The notes: a model not told the origin generated them from the letters alone. A DNA stretch of 39,317 bases from Planctomycetia bacterium (GCA_030539035.1 JAUNSU010000025.1:1-39317), one strand, 5' to 3'; positions 1 to 8,206 are shown, numbered from the stretch's first letter. Program-made: numbers and translations.

Positions 1-93
1 ATTTGAAAATTTCGAAAAATAAGCAATAGATTATGCTAAAATACGCAAATTAAAGAGAATAAACAGTATGTCTATTTTTTTTAAGACTCCTTC

Positions 94-121
94 TTGCCGA
101 AATGAGAAATGCTTGTATAAT
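94..121 (+). promoter_or_regulatory. sigma70-like promoter for thi4
   Basis: TTGCCG at 94-99 and a perfect TATAAT at 116-121 are separated by 16 bases. Transcription would start near 128, about 50 bases before the TPP aptamer. Bases 1-93 are AT-rich and I see no gene in them. Confidence 0.6.
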
Positions 122-179
122 TCCCGTTGTTTCTTAATTCGCCTTGCTGGGCGAAAATTTTGTATAAAAACATTTTGTA

Positions 180-256
180 TTGGGGTGCTCCGGGTGTTCC
201 GGGGCTGAGATTATACCCATGAACCTGATCCGGGTAATGCCGGCGTAGGAAATTAC
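180..256 (+). promoter_or_regulatory. TPP riboswitch (THI element)
   Basis: The leader carries the conserved TPP aptamer signatures: GGGCTGAGA at 202-210, ACCTGATCCGGGTAATGCC at about 223-241 and GGCGTAGGAA right after it. It binds thiamine pyrophosphate and should repress the thi4 gene immediately downstream. Between the aptamer and the start codon, TCCTT at 300-304 can pair with the AAGGA ribosome site at 316-320. This suggests control of translation initiation. I see no T-rich intrinsic terminator. Confidence 0.95.
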
Positions 257-326
257 GATTCTTTTACAAGTTCTCACTGCGAGCACTTCTATCGCGATTT
301 CCTTCCAAAAAATGAAAGGATCGATA

Positions 327-1109
327 ATGTCTTTGGAAAATGTGATCTCAACAGCGATCGTTCGCAATTACAGTGAAAAATTAACAGAAAATCTCGAAGT
401 CGACGCCGCAATTGTCGGGGCAGGTCCTTCAGCGCTTGTTGCCGCGCGAATTTTATCAAACGCGGGAGTAAAAACGGCAATATTTGAGCGGCAGCTCGCG
501 CCGGGCGGCGGGGTGTGGGGCGGAGGAATGCTCTTCAACGAAATTATTGTTCAGGAAGATGTCCTTGATACCCTCAACGAATTCGGAATCTCTCATCGAA
601 CCATTGAGGAAGCCGATGGATATCATGCGGTGGATTCCGTAGAGATGGCCAGCGGTCTGATCTTCGGCGCAGTTCGAGCCGGTGCAAAGCTGTTCAATTC
701 CATCAGTGTCGAAGATATTATCTTTAAAAACGAAAAAGTGGGAGGGCTTGTGATTAACTGGACGCCGGTAATGCGCCTGGGAATGTTTGTTGATCCGCTC
801 ACGGTTGTTTCCGAGGTTGTTCTCGACGCAACCGGACATCCGAGCGCGATTGTTAATCTTGCGGTGAACAAGGCGAAGATCCAATTATCGACGCCGACAG
901 GCGGAATCCTTGGAGAACGTCCGATGTGGGTCGAAAGCGGGGAACGCTCCGCCGCCGAAAGCGCGGGCGAATACTATCCCGGTCTTTTCGCCTGCGGAAT
1001 GAGTTCCAACAACATCATGGGCGGATATCGGATGGGTCCCGTCTTTGGCGGAATGATCAAATCCGGAAAGAAAGCCGCCGAACAGATTCTTCAGCGGCTT
1101 CAAAAATAA
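327..1109 (+). CDS. thi4: thiamine thiazole synthase Thi4 family
   Basis: A 260-residue FAD/NAD-dependent protein of the Thi4 family, which makes the thiazole moiety of thiamine from NAD, glycine and a sulfur source. Visible features are the dinucleotide-binding loop VGAGPSAL (residues 30-37), APGGGVWGGG (58-67), DATGH (167-171) and the C-terminal RMGPVFGGM. I start at ATG 327 because AAGGA lies six bases upstream; an in-frame ATG at 312 has no such site. The TPP riboswitch upstream supports a thiamine role. From memory of yeast Thi4 (Cys205, before MDP) and the archaeal sulfide-dependent enzymes (His, before VDP), the sulfur-donor position here is Phe154 in GMFVDP. So the enzyme has neither the suicide Cys nor the usual His. 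No other thiamine gene is in the window. The gene converges on the GH10 gene with a 20-base gap. Confidence 0.92.
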   Translation: MSLENVISTAIVRNYSEKLTENLEVDAAIVGAGPSALVAARILSNAGVKTAIFERQLAPGGGVWGGGMLFNEIIVQEDVLDTLNEFGISHRTIEEADGYHAVDSVEMASGLIFGAVRAGAKLFNSISVEDIIFKNEKVGGLVINWTPVMRLGMFVDPLTVVSEVVLDATGHPSAIVNLAVNKAKIQLSTPTGGILGERPMWVESGERSAAESAGEYYPGLFACGMSSNNIMGGYRMGPVFGGMIKSGKKAAEQILQRLQK

Positions 1110-1129
1110 ACGACAGACGGATCTTGCGG

Positions 1130-2455
1130 TTAATCCTTCAGCTCGATCTCTTTGGATTTCGGGGTTCCTTCGGTATCGGTCCAAGTGATCCGGTATTTTC
1201 CGCGGAACCCGCGAAAAGAGATCTTGCCGTCAACCGGCTTGACCGTAAGATTCGTTCTCCATTGTTTATTGATCAGATCATCCAATACATGATAAACAGG
1301 TTTCTTTTGAAGATCTTTTGTGAAGATCCCCGAAGTGGAAGGTTCATTCGGAACCGCGCCGCCGTCGACCGCGTTCCACCAGGTGATCCGGCAAATGTTC
1401 GGATGAGAAAACCAGAGCCGGTAAAGATTCTTCGCGATAATCGCCTGAATATTTCTTCCTTTTTCATCATCGCTCGGCGCGGAGATCGTGATCTCGCTGA
1501 TATGAATGGGGAGATTCGCTTCGCTCATACAGGCAAGGATCGCGTTGATCTGATCGGGTGTTCGAATTTTTGCGCCTTGAGCAATCGCCGCGCATTCCTT
1601 CGGGCTGTAAAGATGCGCCTGAACGCCCATTAAATCGACCCGTACTCCGCGGTCGACAAGATCCCGGGCGATCTGCGTATATCGCGGAGTGGGGCCCCAG
1701 GAAAGATCGCATTCGTTCGTTGAAAACTTGACCGTCTTTGGAAAATACTTTTCGCACCATTTAAAGGTCTTGTAGACATAATCATCCGGAACCGGTCCCC
1801 GGGAGGCCTGATCATACGATTCATTGACAACGTCCCATTCGGAAATACGGGATCCGTATCGCTGCGCAAGTTCCCGAATATGCGCTTCAAAAAAAGGCTC
1901 CATCGCTTTTCTTTCTTTCGGAAGCCAATCCGGATGTCCCCAACGGGGAAAAGCATAGATGATCGCATGTCCATGAATATCCACTCCCCGGCTTTCGCAG
2001 TAATCGACGACAGGATCGGTCGGAGGACGGCGCCAAATCGGTTTGCAGTCCGCAGTATATCGCGGTTTTCCCTGTTCCGGTTCAAGTGTTTTCCAGTAAA
2101 AAGCGATTGTTGCCGCGTTAAAGAGTTCCCCGAACGCGTCCGCATAGATCTTGTTTTTTTGATCGGAATCAAGCATTCCGAAAAGGAAAATATTGCTTCC
2201 GAATTTAAAAGAATGGGTCAACTGTTCGACCTTCACTGATGTTCCCGGTTTGATCTTTTCCAATACGACTTCCGCGTTTGTCTTTCGGTACTTTTCAATA
2301 TCGGCATCGATCTTTTTTTGAACGGACTCATTCCAGATCGACCAATACTTTTCGCTCATCACGTCTTTCGGAATTTCAACGGGATCGGATCCCGAAAAAG
2401 CGGGAACAGCAAACGCGAAAAAAATGAGGGATAAAAAAACAGGGATTCGGTGCAT
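1130..2455 (-). CDS. secreted glycoside hydrolase family 10 (endo-xylanase-like)
   Basis: A 441-residue protein with a signal peptide of about 22 residues ending near AFSGS. It has a clan GH-A (beta/alpha)8 barrel of GH10 type. The acid/base glutamate is E212 in WDVVNES and the nucleophile is E321 in IHISEIT. Other GH10 hallmarks are HGHAIIY (161-167, substrate-binding histidines) and VQAHLY (278-283). GH10 enzymes cut beta-1,4-xylan internally. A short beta-rich C-terminal tail (about 400-441) follows the barrel. The start has AAGGAG eight bases upstream. It lies 48 bases after the DtxR gene on the same strand, so it could be the distal gene of that operon. Fine substrate specificity cannot be read from sequence. 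Confidence 0.9.
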   Translation of the reverse strand: MHRIPVFLSLIFFAFAVPAFSGSDPVEIPKDVMSEKYWSIWNESVQKKIDADIEKYRKTNAEVVLEKIKPGTSVKVEQLTHSFKFGSNIFLFGMLDSDQKNKIYADAFGELFNAATIAFYWKTLEPEQGKPRYTADCKPIWRRPPTDPVVDYCESRGVDIHGHAIIYAFPRWGHPDWLPKERKAMEPFFEAHIRELAQRYGSRISEWDVVNESYDQASRGPVPDDYVYKTFKWCEKYFPKTVKFSTNECDLSWGPTPRYTQIARDLVDRGVRVDLMGVQAHLYSPKECAAIAQGAKIRTPDQINAILACMSEANLPIHISEITISAPSDDEKGRNIQAIIAKNLYRLWFSHPNICRITWWNAVDGGAVPNEPSTSGIFTKDLQKKPVYHVLDDLINKQWRTNLTVKPVDGKISFRGFRGKYRITWTDTEGTPKSKEIELKD

Positions 2456-2503
2456 CGATCATCTCCTTAATACATTTGTAAAATTTGGTTGAAATGTTCC
2501 TTT

Positions 2504-3268
2504 TCAGGCGGGATCGCAAGGCAGAACTTCCAGAATTCGGGCTTCCGCCGGATCAAGCAGGATTTTGTTCCCCTTGATCTCCAACACAGTCCCATCTTTG
2601 GTTCGGCGGACCAGATCGGCCCGAGCCTTCAGAAAGATCCCCTTACTGGTCAACTGCTGGATTGATTTTTTCTCTTTTCCCATGGAAACGATCAATACGG
2701 ACTGTCCGATATTAACCTGATCCAAAGGACAGGATCCGCGGTGAATTTCGAGCAGCTCGGCACTTCGATCGTTTTTTTTGCGGTTCAGGACGATCTTTGC
2801 GATACAGTCGGCGCATTGCCGGTCGTTGTGTTTTTCCCGGCAATGATATTCCGCATTTCGGTAAAGATCGCCTCCTGCCCGCGGACAGCTTTCGAAAAAC
2901 TCGATAAATTCAACCAGTCGGGTCGTGATCTCGGAATCAATCGCGTGTTCAATTCGACAGGCGGTTGTCTGCGCTTTTTCTTTTTCGATTCCGAGTATTT
3001 TTTCGAGAAATATCTGTAAGGTTTTATGTCTTCTCAAGATTCCGATCGCTTCTTTTTTACCGTATTCCGTCAATAAAACGGCAGAATAGGGATCATAGAG
3101 AATCAGTTCCCGGCGCTGGAGCATCTGGAGGGCATTGGTAACCGAAGGGCGCTTTACATTTAATTTTTGCGCAATATCCGTCGATCGCACTTTCTGATTC
3201 ACAAGGGAAAGTTCATAAATCGCTTCCAGATAATCTTCCAGACTTGCGGTCAATTCCGGTTCATTCAT
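2504..3268 (-). CDS. DtxR/MntR-type metal-dependent regulator with FeoA domain
   Basis: A 254-residue cytoplasmic repressor. Residues 8-70 form the winged helix-turn-helix (RSTDIAQKLNVKRPSVTNAL). Residues 75-130 form the metal-binding dimerisation domain, with the family motif ACRIEHAIDSE. Residues about 183-250 form an SH3-like FeoA domain. Between them sits an uncommon cysteine-bearing stretch with C129, C143, C152 and C155 (the last two as CADC), which could bind an Fe-S cluster or zinc. DtxR proteins sense Fe2+ or Mn2+. The start is preceded by GAGGAAA. The gene is third in the phosphatase-YibE/F operon, 33 bases after YibE/F, so it probably autoregulates that operon through the inverted repeat at 5918-5942. 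Confidence 0.9.
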   Translation of the reverse strand: MNEPELTASLEDYLEAIYELSLVNQKVRSTDIAQKLNVKRPSVTNALQMLQRRELILYDPYSAVLLTEYGKKEAIGILRRHKTLQIFLEKILGIEKEKAQTTACRIEHAIDSEITTRLVEFIEFFESCPRAGGDLYRNAEYHCREKHNDRQCADCIAKIVLNRKKNDRSAELLEIHRGSCPLDQVNIGQSVLIVSMGKEKKSIQQLTSKGIFLKARADLVRRTKDGTVLEIKGNKILLDPAEARILEVLPCDPA

Positions 3269-3301
3269 ATCAAATTTTCCTCATTTCAAGTTGACAATTG
3301 A

Positions 3302-4486
3302 TTATTTTTCGATTGAATTTCTCAGCAGCAGGAAACCGCCGATCAAAGCGGTCAACGGGGCGACGAGAACCAGTCCAAAGCTGCCGATGATCGTTTTTAC
3401 GATCTCGGAAGCGACATAGGGATTATTAAGGAAATCGACGGGCGAAGTTCCTTGGGCGGCAAACATCATCATTAAAGTGAGATAGCCTCCGGAATAAGCG
3501 AGAAGGAGGGTTGTGGTCATCGTTCCCACGACACTTCTTCCCATTCGAATTCCGGACCAGATCAAATCGCGGCGGGAGATCGATCCCGTTTGACGGACGA
3601 CTTCGGACATTCCCGCGGAAATATCCATTCCAAGATCCATTACCGCGCCGGAGGAACTCAAAAATATCCCCCCAATATAAATGCTGGAAAGATCAAGCGA
3701 TTCGTATCCGGAATAAAGCAGGGCTTGAGAATACGGCATTACCGCCCCATTGAGTCGGAAGACCGCGGTAAATATCCATGCAAGGAGGCAACTGACAACA
3801 ACACCCGCAAAAGCTCCGAAAAAAGCGGTAATTCCCTTGCGATTCAATCCGGCAACCAAAAAAATGATCACCGCCGAAAGCAGCGCAACGATAATCGTTG
3901 CGAGCAGAACAGGATCAACCCCTTTCAAGCAGAGGGGAACCATCAGTTTCCAAATCACAAGACAGGTGAAAACGAAGGAAAGCAAAGCCTTAAACCCGGT
4001 CCAGCCTCCAAAAACGAGAAGAAGGAGTGCAAAAAGGGCAAAAAGGGAGACGGTCCATTCCAAGCGATAATGATCTTGAGCGTTAAGGGTTGCCGTCTCA
4101 GGTTCCGCTCCCTCATAAAGAGCAACAAGAACGAGATCGCCCGGCTTAAAGATCTTGTCCAAATCCATTTGGGCGCGAAGAAGATTATCGGCGGAAAAGA
4201 TCTCCCCTTTCTGTTTTCCGGAAAGGATCTTGACTTTAAGATGCTGGGATCCCTGCCGGACAAGTCCTATAGTTGAGAGATCGGAATCATCGGTTTCCAG
4301 AACAAGCGCTTTTTCCTTGGATCCTTTTTCCTTAAAAGGAGCGGGAGCAAGATCAAGAAAAAAGAGACCAACGCAAAAGACCAGGATCAATCCGGCGATC
4401 AAAAAATCGCGCCGATTCGATCCGAGATCATGATCCGTTTTATCATTTTGATCGGGATTCATACTCTCCGCACTCATCGTTTTCAT
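3302..4486 (-). CDS. YibE/F-like multi-pass membrane protein
   Basis: A 394-residue inner-membrane protein of the YibE/F family, whose biochemical role is not established. An N-terminal membrane helix (about 28-46) is followed by a beta-rich extracytoplasmic domain containing KVKILSGKQKGEIF. Six to seven hydrophobic segments then run from about residue 140 to the end. Its ATG overlaps the stop of the upstream alkaline phosphatase gene by one base (TAATG), so translation is coupled. The DtxR-type regulator follows. This placement suggests a role in metal or phosphate homeostasis, but that is inference from context only. Confidence 0.85.
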   Translation of the reverse strand: MKTMSAESMNPDQNDKTDHDLGSNRRDFLIAGLILVFCVGLFFLDLAPAPFKEKGSKEKALVLETDDSDLSTIGLVRQGSQHLKVKILSGKQKGEIFSADNLLRAQMDLDKIFKPGDLVLVALYEGAEPETATLNAQDHYRLEWTVSLFALFALLLLVFGGWTGFKALLSFVFTCLVIWKLMVPLCLKGVDPVLLATIIVALLSAVIIFLVAGLNRKGITAFFGAFAGVVVSCLLAWIFTAVFRLNGAVMPYSQALLYSGYESLDLSSIYIGGIFLSSSGAVMDLGMDISAGMSEVVRQTGSISRRDLIWSGIRMGRSVVGTMTTTLLLAYSGGYLTLMMMFAAQGTSPVDFLNNPYVASEIVKTIIGSFGLVLVAPLTALIGGFLLLRNSIEK

Positions 4487-5874
4487 TAACGCACCATGGG
4501 TTTGAGCTTTTTGGCAATGTCTGTATTATCGATCATTCCATTGAAAACATCTGCATTCTTTCCAACTGCGGAAGTATCAACGGGAAGGGCCGTGTGCGCG
4601 GTCGAAGTCCAGCCAAGGCCCGCCTTATTATCAAAAACCCGCAAAACACCGAGTGCATAAGGTGTCGCTGATGTTTTTTTGCCTTTGAATGATTTTTCAA
4701 ACGCTCCGCGAAGAATTTCATTTTCCTCTTTTGATACCGCGAGAGGAGATTGACTTTTTTCCGCGAAATCGAGTCCGAAGTATTTCGACGTCAATTCTTT
4801 CACATCATCGAAGGAAAAGGAATTCTTTTTCTCATTTTGAAGCGCTGTCAATTTTACTTTAAAAGCGTCGAGCGAGCATTTTTGATATTCCAGCCGTTCA
4901 ATATAGGACTTATATCCGGTTCCGGCAAAGCCGAGCGTCAATCCCCCGGTTTCGTGATCTCCGGTTACCGCGATCAAGGTATCATCCGGATGGGCATTCA
5001 TGAAGTCCCGAGCGGCCTGGACAGCCTGATCAAATTCAAAAATTTCCCGTAAAACGGTCGCCGCGTCGTTCGCATGGCACATCCAATCGATTTTTCCCCC
5101 TTCGACCATAATAAAGAATCCTTTTGGATTGTCCAGAAGTTCAATTCCTTTTTTGGTGTAATCGACCAGGCGAAGACCTTCTTCATGATCAATCGCATAG
5201 GGAAGGGCTCCCTTTTTCAGACAGGCAATGATCTTGCCGGATCCCGGCTTGAGATTTTCAATCGCGGCGGGATCATGAAGGACGGTGTATCCATGTTCTG
5301 GGGCCAGTTTGTAAATATCGCCCTTATAAAGTTTGTTCTTTTGATCGTCCTGTTTATCGATTCCTCCGCCCGCGAAGTAATCGAAGCCGGATTCGATCAG
5401 ATCGAGTCCAAGCGCATATCCGTTTCCCCGGCTTACATTATGTCCGTAAAACGCGGCGGGCGTTGCATGGTTCAAGGTGACGCTGGTAATAATTCCAACT
5501 TTTCGGCCCGCGTCCCGGGCAACTTCCGCAACGGATTCAAGCCGCCGGTTTCCCGATACGTCGACACCGAGCTGGCCGCTTTTCGTTTTTTCCCCGCAGG
5601 CAATCGCCGTTCCGCTTGCCGCCGAGTCGGTAATAAAGGAATCCGCACTCCGTGTTGTCGTTAATACCTGGTTGGGTAATGTGTTCAAGTACAAACCGGG
5701 CTCTCCTTTTTTATGGAGATATTCTTCGGCCATCATCCGCTGCGGGATCGAAAAACCGTCGCCAATAAACAAAAAGATGTATTTGACCGGTTCCGCTTCC
5801 TTGGCGATTCCCAAAACAGGAAGAATCAAAAGCACGAGAAAGACCGCAATGATTCGACACCTTCGAAAAAACAT
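4486..5874 (-). CDS. alkaline phosphatase (PhoA superfamily)
   Basis: A 462-residue exported metallo-phosphatase. The signal peptide covers about residues 1-24. The first metal ligand is in FIGDG (D39), the catalytic nucleophile is S84 in TDSAASGTA, and later metal ligands are in CHANDAAT and TGDHETGG. These are the hallmarks of alkaline phosphatases that use two zinc ions and one magnesium to release phosphate from monoesters in the periplasm. The start has AGGAG eight bases upstream. It is the first gene of a three-gene operon with YibE/F and a DtxR regulator. A phosphatase under a metal-responsive repressor would fit control of a zinc-demanding enzyme, though this is inference. Confidence 0.93.
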   Translation of the reverse strand: MFFRRCRIIAVFLVLLILPVLGIAKEAEPVKYIFLFIGDGFSIPQRMMAEEYLHKKGEPGLYLNTLPNQVLTTTRSADSFITDSAASGTAIACGEKTKSGQLGVDVSGNRRLESVAEVARDAGRKVGIITSVTLNHATPAAFYGHNVSRGNGYALGLDLIESGFDYFAGGGIDKQDDQKNKLYKGDIYKLAPEHGYTVLHDPAAIENLKPGSGKIIACLKKGALPYAIDHEEGLRLVDYTKKGIELLDNPKGFFIMVEGGKIDWMCHANDAATVLREIFEFDQAVQAARDFMNAHPDDTLIAVTGDHETGGLTLGFAGTGYKSYIERLEYQKCSLDAFKVKLTALQNEKKNSFSFDDVKELTSKYFGLDFAEKSQSPLAVSKEENEILRGAFEKSFKGKKTSATPYALGVLRVFDNKAGLGWTSTAHTALPVDTSAVGKNADVFNGMIDNTDIAKKLKPMVR

Positions 5875-5917
5875 GATTTTACTCCTGAAATCTCATTCTT
5901 AAAACTGAATTTTGCCC

Positions 5918-5942
5918 ATTACCGATTCTTTTCTCCGGTAAT
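5918..5942. promoter_or_regulatory. inverted repeat in phosphatase operon leader (candidate DtxR operator)
   Basis: ATTACCG at 5918-5924 and CGGTAAT at 5936-5942 form a perfect 7-base inverted repeat with an 11-base centre. It lies just downstream of the predicted transcription start and about 45 bases before the phosphatase ATG. The operon encodes a DtxR-type repressor, so this is a reasonable autoregulatory operator. It could instead be an RNA hairpin. Confidence 0.4.
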
Positions 5943-5954
5943 AAAACAGCAATA

Positions 5955-5983
5955 ATTATACATCGTCGAAAGCCGGATTTCAA
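5955..5983 (-). promoter_or_regulatory. sigma70-like promoter of phosphatase-YibE/F-DtxR operon
   Basis: Read on the minus strand, TTGAAA (5978-5983) and TATAAT (5955-5960) are 17 bases apart, ahead of the alkaline phosphatase start at 5874. Confidence 0.7.
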
Positions 5984-6037
5984 TAAGGGAGCCTCTAATT
6001 ATCTCTGATGTTTAGAAAAAAGCGGGCATTTTTGATC

Positions 6038-6181
6038 CTCATACTGTAAAAATATTTTTGTTTGGAACCACGGATGAAATTCCTATAAGATTCGGAGCGG
6101 ATATTTTTGATGAAAACGTGTTTTTACCAAAAAAGTATCCGGATAATCCGTGGTTTCAAAATCGGTTATTTACAGTTTGAG
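6038..6181 (+). repeat. MITE-like repeat, copy A
   Basis: About 144 bases with imperfect terminal inverted repeats: CTCATACTGTAAA at 6038-6050 and TTTACAGTTTGAG at 6169-6181. A second, sub-terminal inverted pair is GGAACCACGGAT and ATCCGTGGTTTC. It is nearly the reverse complement of copy B at 7988-8159, apart from two deletions. It has no coding capacity. It fills most of the gap between the phosphatase operon and the symporter gene and may also stop symporter transcription as a long hairpin. Confidence 0.8.
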
Positions 6182-6207
6182 TTGATCTATTACAATTGAA
6201 ATACTGT

Positions 6208-7932
6208 TTACTTTGCTTCTTTATACAATTTTCGGGCCCTCCAGATCTGGATGCCGGCGAAAAGAAGACAGAGCCCGCCCGCTCCCGCAGTCAACTGTCC
6301 GCTGATATCTTTGATATTGAAAAAACCGGAGATAAAGAACAGAAGACTGCAAAAAACGAGAGATCCGGCGAAAACGGCAATAATGAAAGCGTTCGTTCGA
6401 AGGATCCGGGTCTTTTCTTCGCTTCGCATTTCTTCCTCCGCGGCCGGGATATCCTCCTTGAGGCAGGAGATTTCCCAAACATCACCGGATCCGCCGGAAA
6501 TTGTTCTTTTTATCGGTTCGAAAAAGCGAACGACTTTTGCCCGATAATCGGAAGTGCCCGGAAGGAGATATCCCAGCAGAAAAAGAACCGCGATAGTGGA
6601 GACGATCTGGATCAAGGTTCCGATCTCCCAGGAAAACCAGCCTGTATACCAGAAGAAAAGCCCGGCGGAAATCCCGGTAAGAATCGAAGCGATCGCACTT
6701 GCCGAGGACGGTTTTTTGAAAAGAACACCAAAGATCAACGGAACGACAAGCGGAACACCAAGTAAACCGGTCAAGATTTTGTTCGCTTCAAAAGCACCGC
6801 CGATCTTTTCGATAAAAATCGATCCGATCATGATCAAAATTCCGATCAGAAAGGTTGCGATTCTTGCTGTGATGAGGAGTTCCCGATCTCCCGCGTTCTT
6901 TCGAAAGAGGCGTTGATAGATATCTTTTGTAAGAACGCTTGAGGTAACGTTGTATTCCGCGCTCAGGGTTGACATGGTCGCCGCGAACATCGCCGCAAGC
7001 ATAAGTCCCATCGTTCCCGCGGGGAGGAGTATTTTACAAACGGCGACATAAGCGGTTTCCGGATTCGAAAGATTCGGCGCAATTACCGGAGCCGCGAAAG
7101 CGGGAAATAAAAACAGAACAGGAAGGATCAGAAAGAGAAGGGCGGAAAACAGTCCCATCTTCACCGATTCCGATTCGCTTCGTGTACTGTAAAACCGCTG
7201 AATAAAGGCCCAATTTCCGTTAAACTTGAGGAGAACCATCAAGTAATAAACGAGGAGAAATCCCAGTGATCCCTTTGTTCCGTTTGTAAAGCAGAAATGA
7301 TCCGGAATCGCGGAATAAAGGCCGCTGATTCCGCCGGCTTTCATCCAGACCAGCGGAACAAGAATCATACTTACAAGAACAATCATTACGCATTGGATTA
7401 CATCGGTAAGAATCACCGCCCAAAGTCCTCCGATCATGGTGTAAACAAGGACAACCGTTCCGGTTAAAAGGATTCCCTGAATCAAAGGAAAACCGGATAC
7501 CGCGGAAATAAAAAGCCCCATCGCATACAGTCGAACCATATTGTCGAGAAGCCTGAAAACGATTCCGCCCCAGGAGATCGTTTGCCGGACACCGCTATTA
7601 TATCGTTTTTCCAGAAATTCGGTCGGCGTAGTAATCGGGATCCTTTTCCAGCGCCGGGCAAGGAACAGGGTTCCAAGAATCGTCGCAAAGCATGAACTCC
7701 ACATCACGGCAAGCGCGGTTAATCCGTCCTGATAAGATATTCCCGCGTAAGCGATAAAGATAAAAGTGCTGATCATGGTCATATAATTACTGATTCCGCC
7801 CATAAACCAGCGAACAGACCGATTTCCGGTAAAATAATCCTTTGTATTTCGGACCGTTCGGCCCATAGTGATCCCGATACCCGCAACGAGAATAAAATAT
7901 CCAATGATTACGGCGATATCCAATTTGTCCAT
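6208..7932 (-). CDS. sodium:solute symporter (SSS/SLC5 family)
   Basis: A 574-residue inner-membrane transporter with about 13-14 hydrophobic helices. The N-terminal block DYFTGNRSVRWFMGGISNYM and the segment YTMIGGLWAVILTDVIQ are typical of SSS carriers such as the vSGLT sugar transporters. These use a sodium gradient to import sugars, organic acids or similar solutes. I place the start at ATG 7932 (MDKLDIAVIIG), which has AAAGGAA about eight bases upstream. An in-frame extension to 8028 would translate into the neighbouring repeat and is unlikely. Helices after about residue 500 are separated by a hydrophilic loop with a run of glutamates. The gene is bracketed by inverted repeat copies A and B. 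The substrate is unknown; the adjacent XylR/dehydrogenase pair suggests a sugar acid or hydroxy acid. Confidence 0.9.
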   Translation of the reverse strand: MDKLDIAVIIGYFILVAGIGITMGRTVRNTKDYFTGNRSVRWFMGGISNYMTMISTFIFIAYAGISYQDGLTALAVMWSSCFATILGTLFLARRWKRIPITTPTEFLEKRYNSGVRQTISWGGIVFRLLDNMVRLYAMGLFISAVSGFPLIQGILLTGTVVLVYTMIGGLWAVILTDVIQCVMIVLVSMILVPLVWMKAGGISGLYSAIPDHFCFTNGTKGSLGFLLVYYLMVLLKFNGNWAFIQRFYSTRSESESVKMGLFSALLFLILPVLFLFPAFAAPVIAPNLSNPETAYVAVCKILLPAGTMGLMLAAMFAATMSTLSAEYNVTSSVLTKDIYQRLFRKNAGDRELLITARIATFLIGILIMIGSIFIEKIGGAFEANKILTGLLGVPLVVPLIFGVLFKKPSSASAIASILTGISAGLFFWYTGWFSWEIGTLIQIVSTIAVLFLLGYLLPGTSDYRAKVVRFFEPIKRTISGGSGDVWEISCLKEDIPAAEEEMRSEEKTRILRTNAFIIAVFAGSLVFCSLLFFISGFFNIKDISGQLTAGAGGLCLLFAGIQIWRARKLYKEAK

Positions 7933-7987
7933 TTGATCTGTTTCCTTTGATCCGGTCCTTATTTTCGCGGATCTTTTACATTCATTT

Positions 7988-8159
7988 TTTAAACTGTAAA
8001 TAACCGATTTTGAAACCGCGGATTTCACGAATTTTCACGGATACTTTTTTTGGTAAAAACACGTTTTCATCAAAAATATCAGCCGAATCTTATAGGGATT
8101 TCACCCGTATTTATCTGTATCATCCGCGGTTCCAAACAAAAATATTTTTACAGTATGAG
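7988..8159 (-). repeat. MITE-like repeat, copy B (inverted relative to A)
   Basis: About 170 bases bounded by ACTGTAAA (7993-8000) and TTTACAGT (8147-8154), with CTCAT-type flanks as in copy A on the distal side. Its reverse complement matches copy A over three long blocks: the first about 40 bases, a central block from CCTATAAGATTCGG to GTATCCG, and the last about 30 bases. The inner inverted pair GAAACCGCGGAT and ATCCGCGGTTCC is intact here. It sits between the symporter start and the xylR promoter. Confidence 0.8.
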
Positions 8160-8206
8160 TTTCATTTTTCGATCGGAAAGGGATGAAGAAAAAACTGACC
8201 CTTTTA

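Noticed and set aside
98-111. Shared 14-mer CCGAAATGAGAAAT at about 98-110 and again near 23169
   Set aside because: Two short AT-rich matches in unrelated leaders with no surrounding similarity; likely chance.
7933-8028. N-terminal extension of the symporter frame by 32 codons
   Set aside because: It reads into repeat copy B, is polar and unlike SSS termini, while ATG 7932 has a ribosome site.
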